The translations under genes were made by a program, and so were the position numbers. The notes below the pieces were generated by a model. That model was given only the letters and a program-made list of their open reading frames with translations. It was not told the origin of the DNA and did no database searches. This document shows positions 45,240-56,813 of a stretch of DNA of 64,000 bases, in pieces; within the stretch, counting starts at the first letter, position 1; each line of letters starts with the position of its first letter. The DNA comes from an uncultured SAR116 cluster alpha proteobacterium (GTDB lineage Bacteria; Pseudomonadota; Alphaproteobacteria; Puniceispirillales; Puniceispirillaceae), in assembly GCA_902578815.1 (NCBI GenBank), contig CACHEI010000001.1:1-64000 (forward strand), read 5' to 3'.

Positions 45240-47057
45240 ATGCAAAACCGTAATTATCACGATTCGTCCCATCTACGCCTGTTTGAAGCCATTATGATCA
45301 TTGGCATCAGCTGTTTGTTTGCCGCCATTCTTTTTTTGCTGGCGCAACCATCAGCCGCGCGGGAGGCAGGCGAATCGCTACCACAACCGCTTAGCGATTT
45401 TGATGTTGGCCAGTATCAGCGGCTTTTCCATCTGCAGGAAGTTGGTCGGATGAAACAGGCTGTCCGCGAGGCGGGCCGTGTCGAGAATGATATTCTGATT
45501 GGCCATCTCCTGTCTAAGCGCTATCTGCATCCAACGGCCTGGCGATCTACCTACAAGCAGCTCTATCGCTGGCTTCGCATTTACAATGACCATCCAGACG
45601 CAAGCCGCATCTTTTGGCTCGCCAAACGCCGTCGGCCAGGAAATGCCATGCCACCGACAGCACCCAAGGCCGGATATCTCAATGGATTTGGATTAATCTC
45701 ACAGAATGAATACCGGCCTAGCTTGCCGCTCAGTACTGCGGGCAGGGCGTCGCCGCGGACAACAAGGCGCATCGCCCGTGAAGTCCGCCGGGCCATTCGC
45801 CGTGGTTGGCCAACAGGTGCGTTAAAAGTTGTCGACGACCCAAAAAACAGGCGCTATCTGACGAAAGTCGAAGAGGCCCAGCTGCGCGGTGAAATTGCTC
45901 ATGCTTATTTTATTTTTGGTCTCGATCAAAAAGCAATTCGAGAAGCTCGTCATGCAATTGGTGCTGGTCGAGGGGCTGCTTTTTTGGGTTATTGGGCTGG
46001 GGGGTTGGCGGCATGGCGCAGCGGACAATATGATCTGGCTGGGCAATATTTCAGATCGCTTGCGGAACAGGAGAGTGCCTTTGATGAGCTGCGGGGTGCA
46101 GCGGCCTTCTGGGCGCAGCGGGTGGCGTTGCGTCAGGGCAAACCCGAGGAGGCTGCGCGATATCTTGTTCTTTCGGCTAGTGTAGAGCATGGGTTTTATG
46201 GTGTCATTGCTCGACAGGCCAGCGGCCAGAAAATTGATATTTCATTCAATCTGCCGGCGCGTGACCCGGCCTTCCTGACTTGGCTTGGTGAGCAGAAGGG
46301 CGGCCAACGGCTCTATGCCCTGATGCAGATTGGCCTGATCAATGATGCCGAGCGTGAAATGCGTTATCTTTGGACTGACATTCCGGTTCACATGCGGCCG
46401 TCTGCGTTACGCTTTGCGGTTGATAATGGCATGGCCGGTCTAGCCTACCGTGCTGGCGCCCTGATGGACAAAAATGAAGGAAAAACCTGGTACGGAGCGC
46501 TCTATCCAGTGCCAAAATTTATAGCTGAATTCACCGTTGACCAAGCGCTCGTCTGGGCTATTGCACGTCAAGAGTCAGGTTTCAACCCGCTTGCAAAAAG
46601 CCGGGCAAATGCTGCTGGTTTGATGCAGATTATGCCGTCGACGGCATCCTTCATTATGCGCAAACGCTCCTATCGCTCACGTGACCGCCATCTTTTGCTC
46701 AATCCCGTAATTAATCTTGAGATAGGCCAGCGCTACATTCGTCACCTTCTTGAGGAACCAGTCATTGATGGCTCACTTGTCAAATTGCTAGCAGCTTATA
46801 ATGGAGGCCCGGGCAACCTGAGCAAATGGTTGCGCAAGGTAGACCACCAGGATGATCCGTTTTTGTTAATCGAGTCCATTCCCTCCCGTGAAACACGGTC
46901 CTATATAAAGAGTGTGGTCACGAATCTGGCGATGTACCGGATGCAGTTCGGCCAATCAGCACCAGCCCTGAAAGCGTTGGCAGCTGGCCGACGTGGCACT
47001 TTTACTCCGTTGATTGATCAGACTACCGTCAAGACCGCGCAGTTGGACGCCAAATAG
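45240..47057 (+). CDS. Soluble lytic transglycosylase (Slt70-like)
   Basis: 605-aa periplasmic murein-cleaving enzyme. An N-terminal hydrophobic segment (AIMIIGISCLFAAILFLLAQPSAA) serves as signal or anchor, a long helical superhelix follows (residues 50-420), and the C-terminal SLT domain has the catalytic Glu in AIARQESGFNPLAKSRANAAGLMQIMPSTA, LLNPVINLEIGQRYIRHLL and LVKLLAAYNGGPGNL. It follows the udg gene by 11 bases. Confidence 0.94.
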   Translation: MQNRNYHDSSHLRLFEAIMIIGISCLFAAILFLLAQPSAAREAGESLPQPLSDFDVGQYQRLFHLQEVGRMKQAVREAGRVENDILIGHLLSKRYLHPTAWRSTYKQLYRWLRIYNDHPDASRIFWLAKRRRPGNAMPPTAPKAGYLNGFGLISQNEYRPSLPLSTAGRASPRTTRRIAREVRRAIRRGWPTGALKVVDDPKNRRYLTKVEEAQLRGEIAHAYFIFGLDQKAIREARHAIGAGRGAAFLGYWAGGLAAWRSGQYDLAGQYFRSLAEQESAFDELRGAAAFWAQRVALRQGKPEEAARYLVLSASVEHGFYGVIARQASGQKIDISFNLPARDPAFLTWLGEQKGGQRLYALMQIGLINDAEREMRYLWTDIPVHMRPSALRFAVDNGMAGLAYRAGALMDKNEGKTWYGALYPVPKFIAEFTVDQALVWAIARQESGFNPLAKSRANAAGLMQIMPSTASFIMRKRSYRSRDRHLLLNPVINLEIGQRYIRHLLEEPVIDGSLVKLLAAYNGGPGNLSKWLRKVDHQDDPFLLIESIPSRETRSYIKSVVTNLAMYRMQFGQSAPALKALAAGRRGTFTPLIDQTTVKTAQLDAK

Positions 47058-47083
47058 AGGCAGTGACTAAGGAAGAGAGAACC

Positions 47084-47647
47084 ATGTTCAGCAGTGATGA
47101 CCGGATCGATAAATCCATTACCTTCCAACCGGTAAATATTGCCGTGATGACAGTTTCCGATACGCGCAAGAGTGATGATGACCGTTCGGGTGATTTGCTC
47201 GCGTCACGCATCAATCAGGACGGTCATATCTTGGTGGCCCGAACCATTGTTACCGATGATCAACCAAAGATCATAGCCAGGTTAGCGGAATGGATTGACG
47301 ATCCAGCGATTGATGTGGTGGTAGCGACAGGTGGAACTGGCCTTACTGGGCGCGATGTAACGCCGGAGGCTTTCCGGGCTGTTTTTGACAAGGAGATCGA
47401 GGGGTTTGGCGAATTATTCCGTGATCTCTCCTTTCAGAAGATTGGAACCTCGACGGTGCAGTCACGGGCGCTTGCAGGTGTTGCTGGCGGCACATATCTG
47501 TTTGCCCTGCCGGGGTCACCATCGGGGTGCCGTGATGGCTGGGATGAGATCCTCCGCTATCAGCTTGATATACGTCATAAGCCCTGTAATTTTGTCGAAA
47601 TCATGCCGCGACTGACCGAGTCGGTAACCCAGCGACGTCGGGGATAA
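47084..47647 (+). CDS. moaB: Molybdenum cofactor biosynthesis protein B (MoaB/MogA family)
   Basis: 187-aa protein of the MoCF-binding fold that adenylates molybdopterin or a close equivalent. Motifs: NIAVMTVSDTRKSDDDRSGDLLASRI, VVVATGGTGLTGRDVTPEAFRAVFDKEIEGFGELFR, and LFALPGSPSGCRDGWDEILR. The start is the ATG at 47084, after GGAAGAG; a GTG seven codons earlier is possible. Its stop overlaps the rnhB start. No other moa gene is in the window. Confidence 0.93.
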   Translation: MFSSDDRIDKSITFQPVNIAVMTVSDTRKSDDDRSGDLLASRINQDGHILVARTIVTDDQPKIIARLAEWIDDPAIDVVVATGGTGLTGRDVTPEAFRAVFDKEIEGFGELFRDLSFQKIGTSTVQSRALAGVAGGTYLFALPGSPSGCRDGWDEILRYQLDIRHKPCNFVEIMPRLTESVTQRRRG

Positions 47648-48288
47648 TGCCCGATCTTAAGCTCGAAAAGCGGCACCTTGCGGCGAGCAGCGGCGCTGTG
47701 ATTGGTATTGATGAGGCTGGCCGCGGACCATGGGCAGGCCCTGTGACAGCTGCTGCTTTCTGGATAAATCCGAATTGCTTTGACCAGCTTCCGCCAGAGC
47801 TTGATGATTCGAAAAAGCTCAGTCCGGCAAAACGTGCCTTAATATTCGCTGCGCTCACAGGTGGTGAACATGCTTTTAGTGTGGTGTCGATAGCAGCTGC
47901 TGAAATTGACCAAATTGGCATTAATGGTGCCACCTTTCTGGCAATGCGGCAGGCAGCTAAAGAATTGCAGGCGCTCTTGATAAGCCGCCGGAATGCTGCC
48001 ATCAGCCTATGCCTTGTTGATGGTAATATTGACCCTGATCTGGGTATGCCGATCAAGACGGTGATCAAGGGGGATACGGTATCGTGCTCCATTGCAGCGG
48101 CATCTATCATTGCCAAGGAAACCCGAGATAATCTGATGCGCGATCTTGCCCGTGATCACGCTGTTTACGGCTGGAACAGAAATATGGGCTACGGGACAAA
48201 AAGTCATTCAGATGCTCTTCAGGCACATGGTATCAGCGAGCATCATCGCCGCTGTTTCGCACCAATAAAGCGCTTTTTGCAATCCTAA
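47647..48288 (+). CDS. rnhB: Ribonuclease HII
   Basis: Cleaves RNA in RNA-DNA hybrids and single ribonucleotides in DNA. The 213-aa protein has the catalytic signature GIDEAGRGPWAGPVTAAAF near residue 20 (DEAGRGP...GPV), LDDSKKLSPAKR, LVDGN, and KGDTVSCSIAAASIIAKETRD. Its ATG overlaps the moaB stop (TAATG). ccrM follows after 294 bases, an adjacency also seen in other alphaproteobacteria. Confidence 0.96.
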   Translation: MPDLKLEKRHLAASSGAVIGIDEAGRGPWAGPVTAAAFWINPNCFDQLPPELDDSKKLSPAKRALIFAALTGGEHAFSVVSIAAAEIDQIGINGATFLAMRQAAKELQALLISRRNAAISLCLVDGNIDPDLGMPIKTVIKGDTVSCSIAAASIIAKETRDNLMRDLARDHAVYGWNRNMGYGTKSHSDALQAHGISEHHRRCFAPIKRFLQS

Positions 48289-49683
<1,395 letters not shown>

Positions 49684-49835
49684 CGGTGAGGTTCGCCGAA
49701 TAAAGGTTTGGTGTTGTCAGATGTGACGCTCAACCAGTCCTTAAAGTATAACGCAAACGCGTGCTGTTTGTTTTCCACTAATTGGAAAACTCTGTTAGTG
49801 TACTTAAGAGCTACGAATTTTCTACCAGGATAGTA

Positions 49836-51134
49836 ATGTATATCTCTGCCTTTTCTTCTGATATGGGTGAACAGGTAAAACAGATTCGCCACCGAGCAGG
49901 TCGGCGACAAATAACAAATATTGGCCGAATGTTTCTGTCGCTTGTTTGCCTTGTTGTGTTTGAAACAATCTTATCCTTATCTATGGAAGGCCAATATCTG
50001 TTCAACGCGTCTGACACGATCAGATGGTCCGCTCTACTGATCACGGGTACTTACCTGATTATATTTGTAGTTGCCCTGCGTTTATCGAGATGGATAAGAT
50101 TCCGCACTGGGGAACAGCTTTTATCAGTGTGGTTAATCTTGGGCCTTTGTGGCATACTTTGCCTAATGATGTTCCGCCTTCCCTATTCGGTGACGTTCTT
50201 GGCGCTGATTTACCCAACGGCAACGGCTATTCTTTTGCTGTTTGGAAAAGGACTATCACAGCGTTCAAGCATGCGGATTGGCGTTCCAGCGCAGCTTTTC
50301 CAACAGCTTGATAACCGGGCTGGTACCTTCATTCGTATGGAAAGTGTGTCACTTCCGGAGGCCGCGATTGATGCAGTGCTCGTTTCTAACAAGCAACTAT
50401 CTGACTCTGGTTGGACGCCCTTTCTTTCTTGGTGTGCCATGAATGCTGTACCTGTGATCATGCTGAGAGATTACCTCGAAGCAGAGTCTGGTCGCGTAGA
50501 TCTTAAAAACTTTAGTTTTACCGATCTTTTGCGAGTCAGAACATCTGATACCTACTTGTTTCTGAAACGGGTTTTTGATGTGGGGTGTAGCGTTCTATTT
50601 CTGCTAGTTTTTGGTATTCCCATGATCTTGTTGGCGGCGCTTATTAAGCTCGAGACTGTTGGCCCAGCTATATTTGTGCAGCAACGCGTTGGTTTGGGGG
50701 GCGTTTCCTTTGATATGTATAAATTCAGATCGATGGTGGCTAATGCCGAAAACGAAGGCGCTCAATTTGCATCAAAAGGCGACAAGCGTGTGACGCATAT
50801 TGGCAAATTCATAAGGAAATACCGTATTGATGAATTGCCTCAGCTTTACAATGTGTTGCGTGGTGATATGAGCTTGATCGGGCCCCGTCCTGAGCAGATG
50901 GACTTGCTTGAAGGGCTCGTTGAGAGTGTCCCGCTTTTTCCTTTTCGCCACTCGGTAAGGCCTGGGATTACCGGATGGGCGCAGGTTTGTCAGGGCTATG
51001 CCTATGATATTGACAGCAGTAGCGAAAAAATCACCTATGATCTGTTTTACATTAAAAACCTGTCTTTCCTGCTTGATATGACGATTGTCATACGAACGAT
51101 TAGGATTTTGCTAACGGGCTTTGGTTCGCGCTAA
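49836..51134 (+). CDS. Polyprenyl-phosphate sugar phosphotransferase (bacterial sugar transferase)
   Basis: 432-aa membrane protein predicted to start a surface polysaccharide by moving a sugar-1-phosphate onto undecaprenyl phosphate. The N-terminus has four hydrophobic segments (residues 25-140). The C-terminal Bac_transf domain has KRVFDVGCSVLFLLVFGIPMILLAALIKLE, FVQQRVGLGGVSFDMYKFRSM, RKYRIDELPQLYNVLRGDMSLIGPRPE and VRPGITGWAQV. The start is the ATG at 49836, after AGGA; a TTG 18 codons upstream is in frame. It stands apart from the nucleotide-sugar genes at 54-61 kb but probably feeds the same surface-glycan system. Confidence 0.92.
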   Translation: MYISAFSSDMGEQVKQIRHRAGRRQITNIGRMFLSLVCLVVFETILSLSMEGQYLFNASDTIRWSALLITGTYLIIFVVALRLSRWIRFRTGEQLLSVWLILGLCGILCLMMFRLPYSVTFLALIYPTATAILLLFGKGLSQRSSMRIGVPAQLFQQLDNRAGTFIRMESVSLPEAAIDAVLVSNKQLSDSGWTPFLSWCAMNAVPVIMLRDYLEAESGRVDLKNFSFTDLLRVRTSDTYLFLKRVFDVGCSVLFLLVFGIPMILLAALIKLETVGPAIFVQQRVGLGGVSFDMYKFRSMVANAENEGAQFASKGDKRVTHIGKFIRKYRIDELPQLYNVLRGDMSLIGPRPEQMDLLEGLVESVPLFPFRHSVRPGITGWAQVCQGYAYDIDSSSEKITYDLFYIKNLSFLLDMTIVIRTIRILLTGFGSR

Positions 51135-51176
51135 TATTCATATGTCTTCACAGAGGCAACTGAGTAGACAAGCAAG

Positions 51177-51386
51177 TCACGCTTCGTTGAATTCAAGTGC
51201 ATAGAATTGTTCCAGCATTTCGCCGGACAATTTACCAGCTTTGCGAACCATAGTGGCTCCAAATTCCAGTTTCATGGCCAATTGCAGGGCAAAAATAAAG
51301 CTAAGCGCACCAATGCCGGCGATAATGTCTGGCTTAATCGGAGGCACGAGGTCACGTAGGGCTGACACTGTGGCCTTTACTATCAC
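51177..51386 (-). CDS. Small hypothetical protein with one membrane segment
   Basis: 69-aa open frame from a GTG, with a hydrophobic segment (IIAGIGALSFIFALQLAM) and a charged C-terminus (GEMLEQFYALEFNEA). No family is recognised and no good Shine-Dalgarno site is seen. It lies 84 bases downstream of glcB on the same strand. It could be a real small membrane protein or a chance frame; the rest of the 335-bp gap shows nothing. Confidence 0.3.
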   Translation of the reverse strand: MIVKATVSALRDLVPPIKPDIIAGIGALSFIFALQLAMKLEFGATMVRKAGKLSGEMLEQFYALEFNEA

Positions 51387-51470
51387 CTGGTCTTCCAGAA
51401 TTGGGCTAATGTAATAAAAGATGACGCCCTATCTTGGGAACCTAGTGCTTTCGAAATGAAACTAACAAAA

Positions 51471-53642
51471 TTAACGGGCGTTGGCATCCAGGGTCTTTCG
51501 TTCGAGGCGCCGGCGATGCAAAATAGGCTCGGTGTATCCTGATGGTTGCGCCCGCCCCTCAAAAACAAGATCGCAGGCAGCCTGGAAGGCAATGGATGCG
51601 TCAAAATCATTCGCCATTGGCTGGTAGTGGGGATCGTCCTCATTCTGCTGGTCAACAATCGCGGCCATTTCCTTCATGACTTCCATAGCAAGCTGCTGTG
51701 AGCAGACACCATGATGAATCCAGTTGGCAATATGTTGAGAGGAAATTCGCAAGGTTGCTCGGTCCTCCATCAGCCCGATATAATGAATGTCGGGAACTTT
51801 CGAGCAGCCTACACCCTGGTCAACCCATCGCACGACATAGCCAAGAATGCTCTGGGCATTGTTACGCAGTTCCTGGCGAATATCATCATCTGACCAGTTT
51901 GGATGGGATGCGGTGGGCACTGATAGGATTTCTGAGCGGCTTGCCGGTGTGCGTGTAGACAGCGATTGCTGTCGGTCACGAACATTCACATCATGGTAGT
52001 GCAGTGCATGCAGTGTTGCCGCGGTGGGTGAGGGTACCCAGGCACAATTGGCACCCTCCAGAGGATGGTTGATTTTCTGTTCCATCATATCGGCCATCAG
52101 ATCGGGCATCGCCCACATTCCCTTGCCGATCTGCGCCTTGCCACCAAGGCCACACGCAAGACCGATATCAACATTTCTATCTTCATAAGCCCTGATCCAC
52201 GCCGAATTTTTCATTTCACCCTTGCGGATCATAGCGCCAGCTTCCATCGACGTGTGTATCTCGTCACCTGTTCGATCAAGAAATCCAGTATTGATGAATA
52301 CGACACGCTTGCGTGCAATACGGATACATTCTTTCAAATTAATGGTTGTGCGGCGCTCTTCATCCATGATTCCCATCTTAACGGTGTTGGCATCAAGACC
52401 CAGAACATCCTCGACAGCGGCAAAGATTTCTGTAGCAAAGTTCACCTCATCTGGCCCATGCATTTTGGGCTTTACGATGTATACTGAGCCGGTCGCCGAG
52501 TTCGCCTTTCGCTGCAAATCGGGAAGTGCTCCGGCAACCGTCATGAAAGCGTCCATGATGCCCTCAGGCACGTCGCTGCCATCGGCAAGACGAATGGCGG
52601 GATTGGTCATCAAATGGCCAACATTGCGAACTAGCATCAAAGCACGTCCGTGAAGCACTGCTTCGCTTCCATCCGGCCTTGTAAAGGAAATATCATCAAC
52701 CAGCTTGCGTGTGACAGTCTTACCCATTTTTTCAAAGGTGTCCTGAAGTGTCCCCCGCATCAACTTGTTCCAGTTGCCATATGCAAGAATTTTGTCCGTC
52801 GCATCCACTGCGGCGATTGAGTCCTCGCAATCCATGATGCTTGAAATCGCCGCCTCGGCGCGCACATCATTGATGCCAGCTGGATCATCCTGGCCAATAA
52901 CACCATTGTGATCTATCATAATCTCCAGATGCAATTCATTGTTGATCAGAATGATCGATTTTGGGTTGGCTGCATTGCCTATATAGCCGGCAAATGTGTT
53001 AGTATTTGCGAGCGTTGTTCTGCCTCCCCTGCATTCGATTTCAAGTACGCCATCGGCAATCGCGAGATTGGTGACATCAGCCCATGAGGCGTTGGCCAGC
53101 GGTGTCGCTTTGTCAAGAGTTTTGCGCACATACGCAATGACCTTTTGTCCGCGTGTTGCATCGTACCCTGATGTCTGAGCTTGGTGGTCAGTCTGCGGAA
53201 TCACATCGGTTCCGTAGAGTGCGTCATAAAGGCTACCAAAGCGAGCATTTGCGGCATTCAGCGCATAGCGGGCATTGGTGATCGGCACAACCAGTTGGGG
53301 TCCCGCCACATGGGCAATCTCAGCGTCCACATTTGCTATCGCCACCTGAAAATCAGGCCCCTCATCGAGCAAATAGCCGATGTCTTTTAAAAAAACCTCA
53401 TAGGCATTCTGATCGATGCCGTTCTGCGCATTTTCCTTCAGCCAGGCGTCGATCTGATTTTGCATTGTCTGTCTGATGGCCAGCAATTCTCGATTGCGTG
53501 GCGCCAGCTTGTGAACTGATTTGTCAAACCCTGCCCAGAAATGGTTAGCCGATATCGAGGCGCCTTCCAGAAGCTCATCATTGACGAAGTTATACAGATC
53601 CGTGTTGACGGTCAGGTTTCCACAGTTTGTGAAATTGGTCAT
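51471..53642 (-). CDS. glcB: Malate synthase G
   Basis: Glyoxylate-cycle enzyme condensing glyoxylate with acetyl-CoA. The 723-aa length is that of the monomeric G isoform. Recognisable parts are the N-terminal [24 protein letters not shown], the Mg-binding [56 protein letters not shown], and the C-terminal cysteine-containing [25 protein letters not shown] stands eight bases before the ATG. Isocitrate lyase is not in the window, so whether it serves glyoxylate or glycolate use is open. Confidence 0.97.
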   Translation of the reverse strand: MTNFTNCGNLTVNTDLYNFVNDELLEGASISANHFWAGFDKSVHKLAPRNRELLAIRQTMQNQIDAWLKENAQNGIDQNAYEVFLKDIGYLLDEGPDFQVAIANVDAEIAHVAGPQLVVPITNARYALNAANARFGSLYDALYGTDVIPQTDHQAQTSGYDATRGQKVIAYVRKTLDKATPLANASWADVTNLAIADGVLEIECRGGRTTLANTNTFAGYIGNAANPKSIILINNELHLEIMIDHNGVIGQDDPAGINDVRAEAAISSIMDCEDSIAAVDATDKILAYGNWNKLMRGTLQDTFEKMGKTVTRKLVDDISFTRPDGSEAVLHGRALMLVRNVGHLMTNPAIRLADGSDVPEGIMDAFMTVAGALPDLQRKANSATGSVYIVKPKMHGPDEVNFATEIFAAVEDVLGLDANTVKMGIMDEERRTTINLKECIRIARKRVVFINTGFLDRTGDEIHTSMEAGAMIRKGEMKNSAWIRAYEDRNVDIGLACGLGGKAQIGKGMWAMPDLMADMMEQKINHPLEGANCAWVPSPTAATLHALHYHDVNVRDRQQSLSTRTPASRSEILSVPTASHPNWSDDDIRQELRNNAQSILGYVVRWVDQGVGCSKVPDIHYIGLMEDRATLRISSQHIANWIHHGVCSQQLAMEVMKEMAAIVDQQNEDDPHYQPMANDFDASIAFQAACDLVFEGRAQPSGYTEPILHRRRLERKTLDANAR

Positions 53643-53828
53643 GAGTTCACTCCAAAGTGATAGACGCAGTTAAAGGGTCCAAAAAAGCATGTCTAAATAC
53701 AGGCAAAAAGAACCATTGAACAAGCATTTTCAACCTTTGAATAGCGAAAAAATGTTGAATTCAACATCCACTCCTGCATTGCGAATGTTGGAGGCATAGC
53801 AGATTTATCACTTAAGGTTTCACGCGGC

Positions 53829-55214
53829 CTAAACAAACGACCAGCTCAGGCCGGCATTGGCCAATACGGCCTCAATCTCCGAGACAAGCTGTGTTAGTGC
53901 TTCTGGGCTGATGGCCTCGGCCCGGGCGACAAGCATAGCTTCAGTATTCGAGGCTCGGATCAGCCACCATCCGGTGTTGCCGGTCACGCGAACGCCATCA
54001 ATTGTAGTAAATGCCTCTGGCGGATGACTCTGTGCGATAACAGCTTGCATTTTTTCGATTACGGTAAATTTTCTGTCATCGGCACAATCAATCCGCAGTT
54101 CTGGTGTTGCATACTGTTGGGGCAAACCATCCATGAAGGCGGTGATGGATTGGCTTGTGCGAACCATCTGGGTAAGGATGCGCAGCGCTACATAAATGGC
54201 GTCGTCGAATCCAAAATAATCATCTGCAATGAATATATGACCCGACATTTCGCCGGCCAGAGGCGAACCGGTTTCAGCCATTTTCCTTTTCATATGGCTG
54301 TGGCCGGTTTTCCATATTGCGGCATCCCCGCCTGCAGCATTTAGCATATCCAAAGCTAGCTGTGATGATTTTATATCAAGTAGAAAGGTCTTTCCCGGGT
54401 GCCGCTTGGCAACATCTTGAGCAAGGTAGGCTGTCAAAAGATCGCCCGGCACTTGTCGGCCTCGGGCATCAACGACGCCAATGCGGTCACCATCTCCATC
54501 AAAACCTATGCCCAGATCGGCCTTTTCTGATTTGACCGCTGAACGCAGGATTTCGAGTGTTTCAGGATCCACCGGATTGGGATGATGGTTGGGAAAGGTG
54601 CCATCAACCTCGGAAAACAGAACCTGATGTTTTCCTGTCAGACGTCCGACCACCGCCTCGGTGACCGGCCCACTGGCACCATTGCCACAATCCCATACAA
54701 CCGACAGATTTCCGGCATCAGTAGACTTCAAAAGTCGGTTTATGTATTCATCAAAAACCGACCGCTTTTCAGATTTTCCACCTTTTTTCGAGGGAACGCC
54801 TGCGGCGCATTGGGCACCGAGCTCAGTAATTTCCTCACCAAAAAATGACTTCCCGTCCAAAACCATCTTGAAACCATTGTGTGTTGGCGGATTGTGGCTG
54901 CCAGTCACTTGGATCGCGCCATTTGCATCAAGATGCGTTGCGGCAAAATATAGCATTGGTGTCGGCCCACAGCCTATATCCGTTACATTGGCGCCGCCAT
55001 CAACGAGCCCGTCGATCAGGGCAGTGGAAAGCTGTGGGGATGAGAGGCGACCATCTCGGCCGACAACGACTTTGTTTCCCAACGACTTGCTGGCAAGGCA
55101 TGCGGCGAAAGCACGGCCAATTGCTGTTGCGTCCGCGGGGCTGAGGGTTTGATTGTAAATGCCACGAATATCATAGGCACGCAGGATGCTAGGGTGAAGG
55201 GTAACGGTATTCAT
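53829..55214 (-). CDS. Phosphomannomutase/phosphoglucomutase
   Basis: 461-aa alpha-D-phosphohexomutase of the AlgC/ManB type. N-terminal LRAYDIRGIYNQTLSPADATAIGRAF, catalytic serine loop QVTGSHNPPTHNGFKM near residue 105, metal loop GFDGDGDRIGVVD near 240, sugar-specificity loop GEMSGHIF, and phosphate-binding RASNTEAMLVARAEA at the C-terminus. It supplies glucose-1-P for GalU, whose gene overlaps its start by four bases, and mannose-1-P. Confidence 0.95.
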   Translation of the reverse strand: MNTVTLHPSILRAYDIRGIYNQTLSPADATAIGRAFAACLASKSLGNKVVVGRDGRLSSPQLSTALIDGLVDGGANVTDIGCGPTPMLYFAATHLDANGAIQVTGSHNPPTHNGFKMVLDGKSFFGEEITELGAQCAAGVPSKKGGKSEKRSVFDEYINRLLKSTDAGNLSVVWDCGNGASGPVTEAVVGRLTGKHQVLFSEVDGTFPNHHPNPVDPETLEILRSAVKSEKADLGIGFDGDGDRIGVVDARGRQVPGDLLTAYLAQDVAKRHPGKTFLLDIKSSQLALDMLNAAGGDAAIWKTGHSHMKRKMAETGSPLAGEMSGHIFIADDYFGFDDAIYVALRILTQMVRTSQSITAFMDGLPQQYATPELRIDCADDRKFTVIEKMQAVIAQSHPPEAFTTIDGVRVTGNTGWWLIRASNTEAMLVARAEAISPEALTQLVSEIEAVLANAGLSWSFV

Positions 55215-56065
55215 GAGAGCCGACCCCTGATCCAGCTCACCAGTTCAGGAGCAAGTTTCTCATTCGCCATGCCAAATGCAATATTTGCTTGCAAAAATCC
55301 AACCTTTGATCCGCAGTCGAAGCGTTCTCCAGAAAATCGCAAACCATAAAAGGTGGATTTTCCGATTTGCTGGGCTAGCGCATCTGTCAGCTGGATTTCG
55401 TCACCTACACTTCGCTCACCATTGGACAGGGTCTGAAAAACCGCCGGCTCGATTATATAGCGGCCAACAACGGCAATGGTTGATGGGGCGTCTTTGGGCT
55501 TCGGTTTTTCAACAAGCCCTTTGACCTCGACCAGTTTTCCATCATCTTTGCCAGGTGTGATGATGCCATAGGATTGGGTCTGATCTTTTGGAACATTCAT
55601 CGCGGCAACCATATTTCCACCTCGGTAATGCGCTACCATTTCCGCAATACAGCTTTGGCCAAGAATTAGATCGTCTGCCAGCAAAATGGCCACGGGCTCA
55701 TCATGGACCATATTTCGGGCGCACCAGACAGCATGTCCAAGGCCCGCTGGGTCCTGCTGTCTAACATAACTCACCGATCCTGGTTTGTGGATCATGTCAT
55801 GGACCATTGCAAGCGCGTCAGCCTTGCCTTTGGTGATGAGAGTTTTTTCTAACTCGAAGGAATGATCAAAATGATCCTCGATGGCGCTCTTGTTCCGACC
55901 CGTTACAAAGATAAATTCGTCTATACCAGCCGCGGCTGCCTCTTCTACGGCATATTGGATTAGGGGTTTGTCCACTACAGGTAGCATTTCCTTGGGCAGG
56001 GCCTTTGTTGCGGGCAGGAACCTGGTGCCCAGACCACCAACTGGAAAAATCGCTTTTTTGATCAT
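55211..56065 (-). CDS. galU: UTP--glucose-1-phosphate uridylyltransferase
   Basis: Makes UDP-glucose from UTP and glucose-1-phosphate. The 284-aa protein starts IKKAIFPVGGLGTRFLPATKALPKEMLPVVDKPLIQYAVEEA, with HKPGSVSYVRQQDPAGLGHAVWCA, LLADDLIL and GLRFSGERFDCGSKVGFLQANIAFG. The ATG at 56065 is used (a TTG precedes it). It is coupled to the phosphomannomutase gene and divergent from gmhA. Confidence 0.96.
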   Translation of the reverse strand: MIKKAIFPVGGLGTRFLPATKALPKEMLPVVDKPLIQYAVEEAAAAGIDEFIFVTGRNKSAIEDHFDHSFELEKTLITKGKADALAMVHDMIHKPGSVSYVRQQDPAGLGHAVWCARNMVHDEPVAILLADDLILGQSCIAEMVAHYRGGNMVAAMNVPKDQTQSYGIITPGKDDGKLVEVKGLVEKPKPKDAPSTIAVVGRYIIEPAVFQTLSNGERSVGDEIQLTDALAQQIGKSTFYGLRFSGERFDCGSKVGFLQANIAFGMANEKLAPELVSWIRGRLS

Positions 56066-56169
56066 CAAACAACTTTCATTGGCAAGGAGGAAGTTCGGCT
56101 ATTGATAAACATGAATTACCGCTCCATAAAGAGATGGTCAAGCAACACCGGGCGACAAGAGTGAAATCA

Positions 56170-56751
56170 ATGTCCGCAAAAGCAATTTCCGATATTTTGG
56201 CACAATCCGCTTCCGTCAAGCTAGCGACGGCAGAGCAGTGCAGCGATGCCGCTTTTGAGGCAAGCAGGATGATCGCGACTGCTCTTAAGAGTGGTGGTAA
56301 ATTAATGATCTGTGGTAACGGTGGCTCTGCTGGTGATGCGCAACATCTGGCAGCTGAATTTGTCGCGACACTTGATCACCAGCGACCGCGTGCGGGACTC
56401 ACCGCGATTGCTCTGACCACTGACACCTCTTTCATCACGGCCTATTCAAATGATTTTGGCTTTGACGGCATTTTTTCACGTCAGGTGGAAACGCTCGGCC
56501 GGAAAGATGACGTTCTTGTTGGTATTTCAACGAGTGGGAATTCAAAAAATGTCGTTGCTGCGATGAATGCTGCACGGGTCGGCGGCATCAGTACAATTGC
56601 CTTTAGTGGTGAAGCAGGCGGTGAGATTTGTGATTATGCCGATATTGCCATCTGCGTTCCTAGCCAAACGACGATGCATATTCAAGAAGCTCACATAGCA
56701 CTTGGCCATGTCATCACACTTATCGTTGAACAGCTTCTTGGTCACGGCTGA
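56170..56751 (+). CDS. gmhA: Phosphoheptose isomerase (GmhA-type SIS protein)
   Basis: 193-aa SIS-domain protein predicted to convert sedoheptulose-7-phosphate to glycero-manno-heptose-7-phosphate, a precursor of LPS heptose. Motifs: KLMICGNGGSAGDAQHLAAEFVA, ALTTDTSFITAYSNDFGFDGIFSRQVETLG, GISTSGNSKNVVAAM and VPSQTTMHIQEAHIALGHVI. The related DnaA-binding protein DiaA has the same fold; the E/H residues in the C-terminal helix and the sugar-gene context favour GmhA. The start is the ATG at 56170; the frame is open 12 codons earlier. Confidence 0.88.
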   Translation: MSAKAISDILAQSASVKLATAEQCSDAAFEASRMIATALKSGGKLMICGNGGSAGDAQHLAAEFVATLDHQRPRAGLTAIALTTDTSFITAYSNDFGFDGIFSRQVETLGRKDDVLVGISTSGNSKNVVAAMNAARVGGISTIAFSGEAGGEICDYADIAICVPSQTTMHIQEAHIALGHVITLIVEQLLGHG

Positions 56752-56813
56752 CCCCAAAGTGGTGCGGCAGATATGGCACGGAAACTGATCATTAATCTTT
56801 AGGGAATGGTAAC

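Noticed and set aside
46889..46897. GTGAAACA half of a parS in the transglycosylase gene
   Set aside because: Only one half-site matches; the other half is unrelated.
51383..51658. 91-aa minus-strand frame overlapping the end of glcB
   Set aside because: Most of it is an out-of-frame shadow of glcB and no family is seen.
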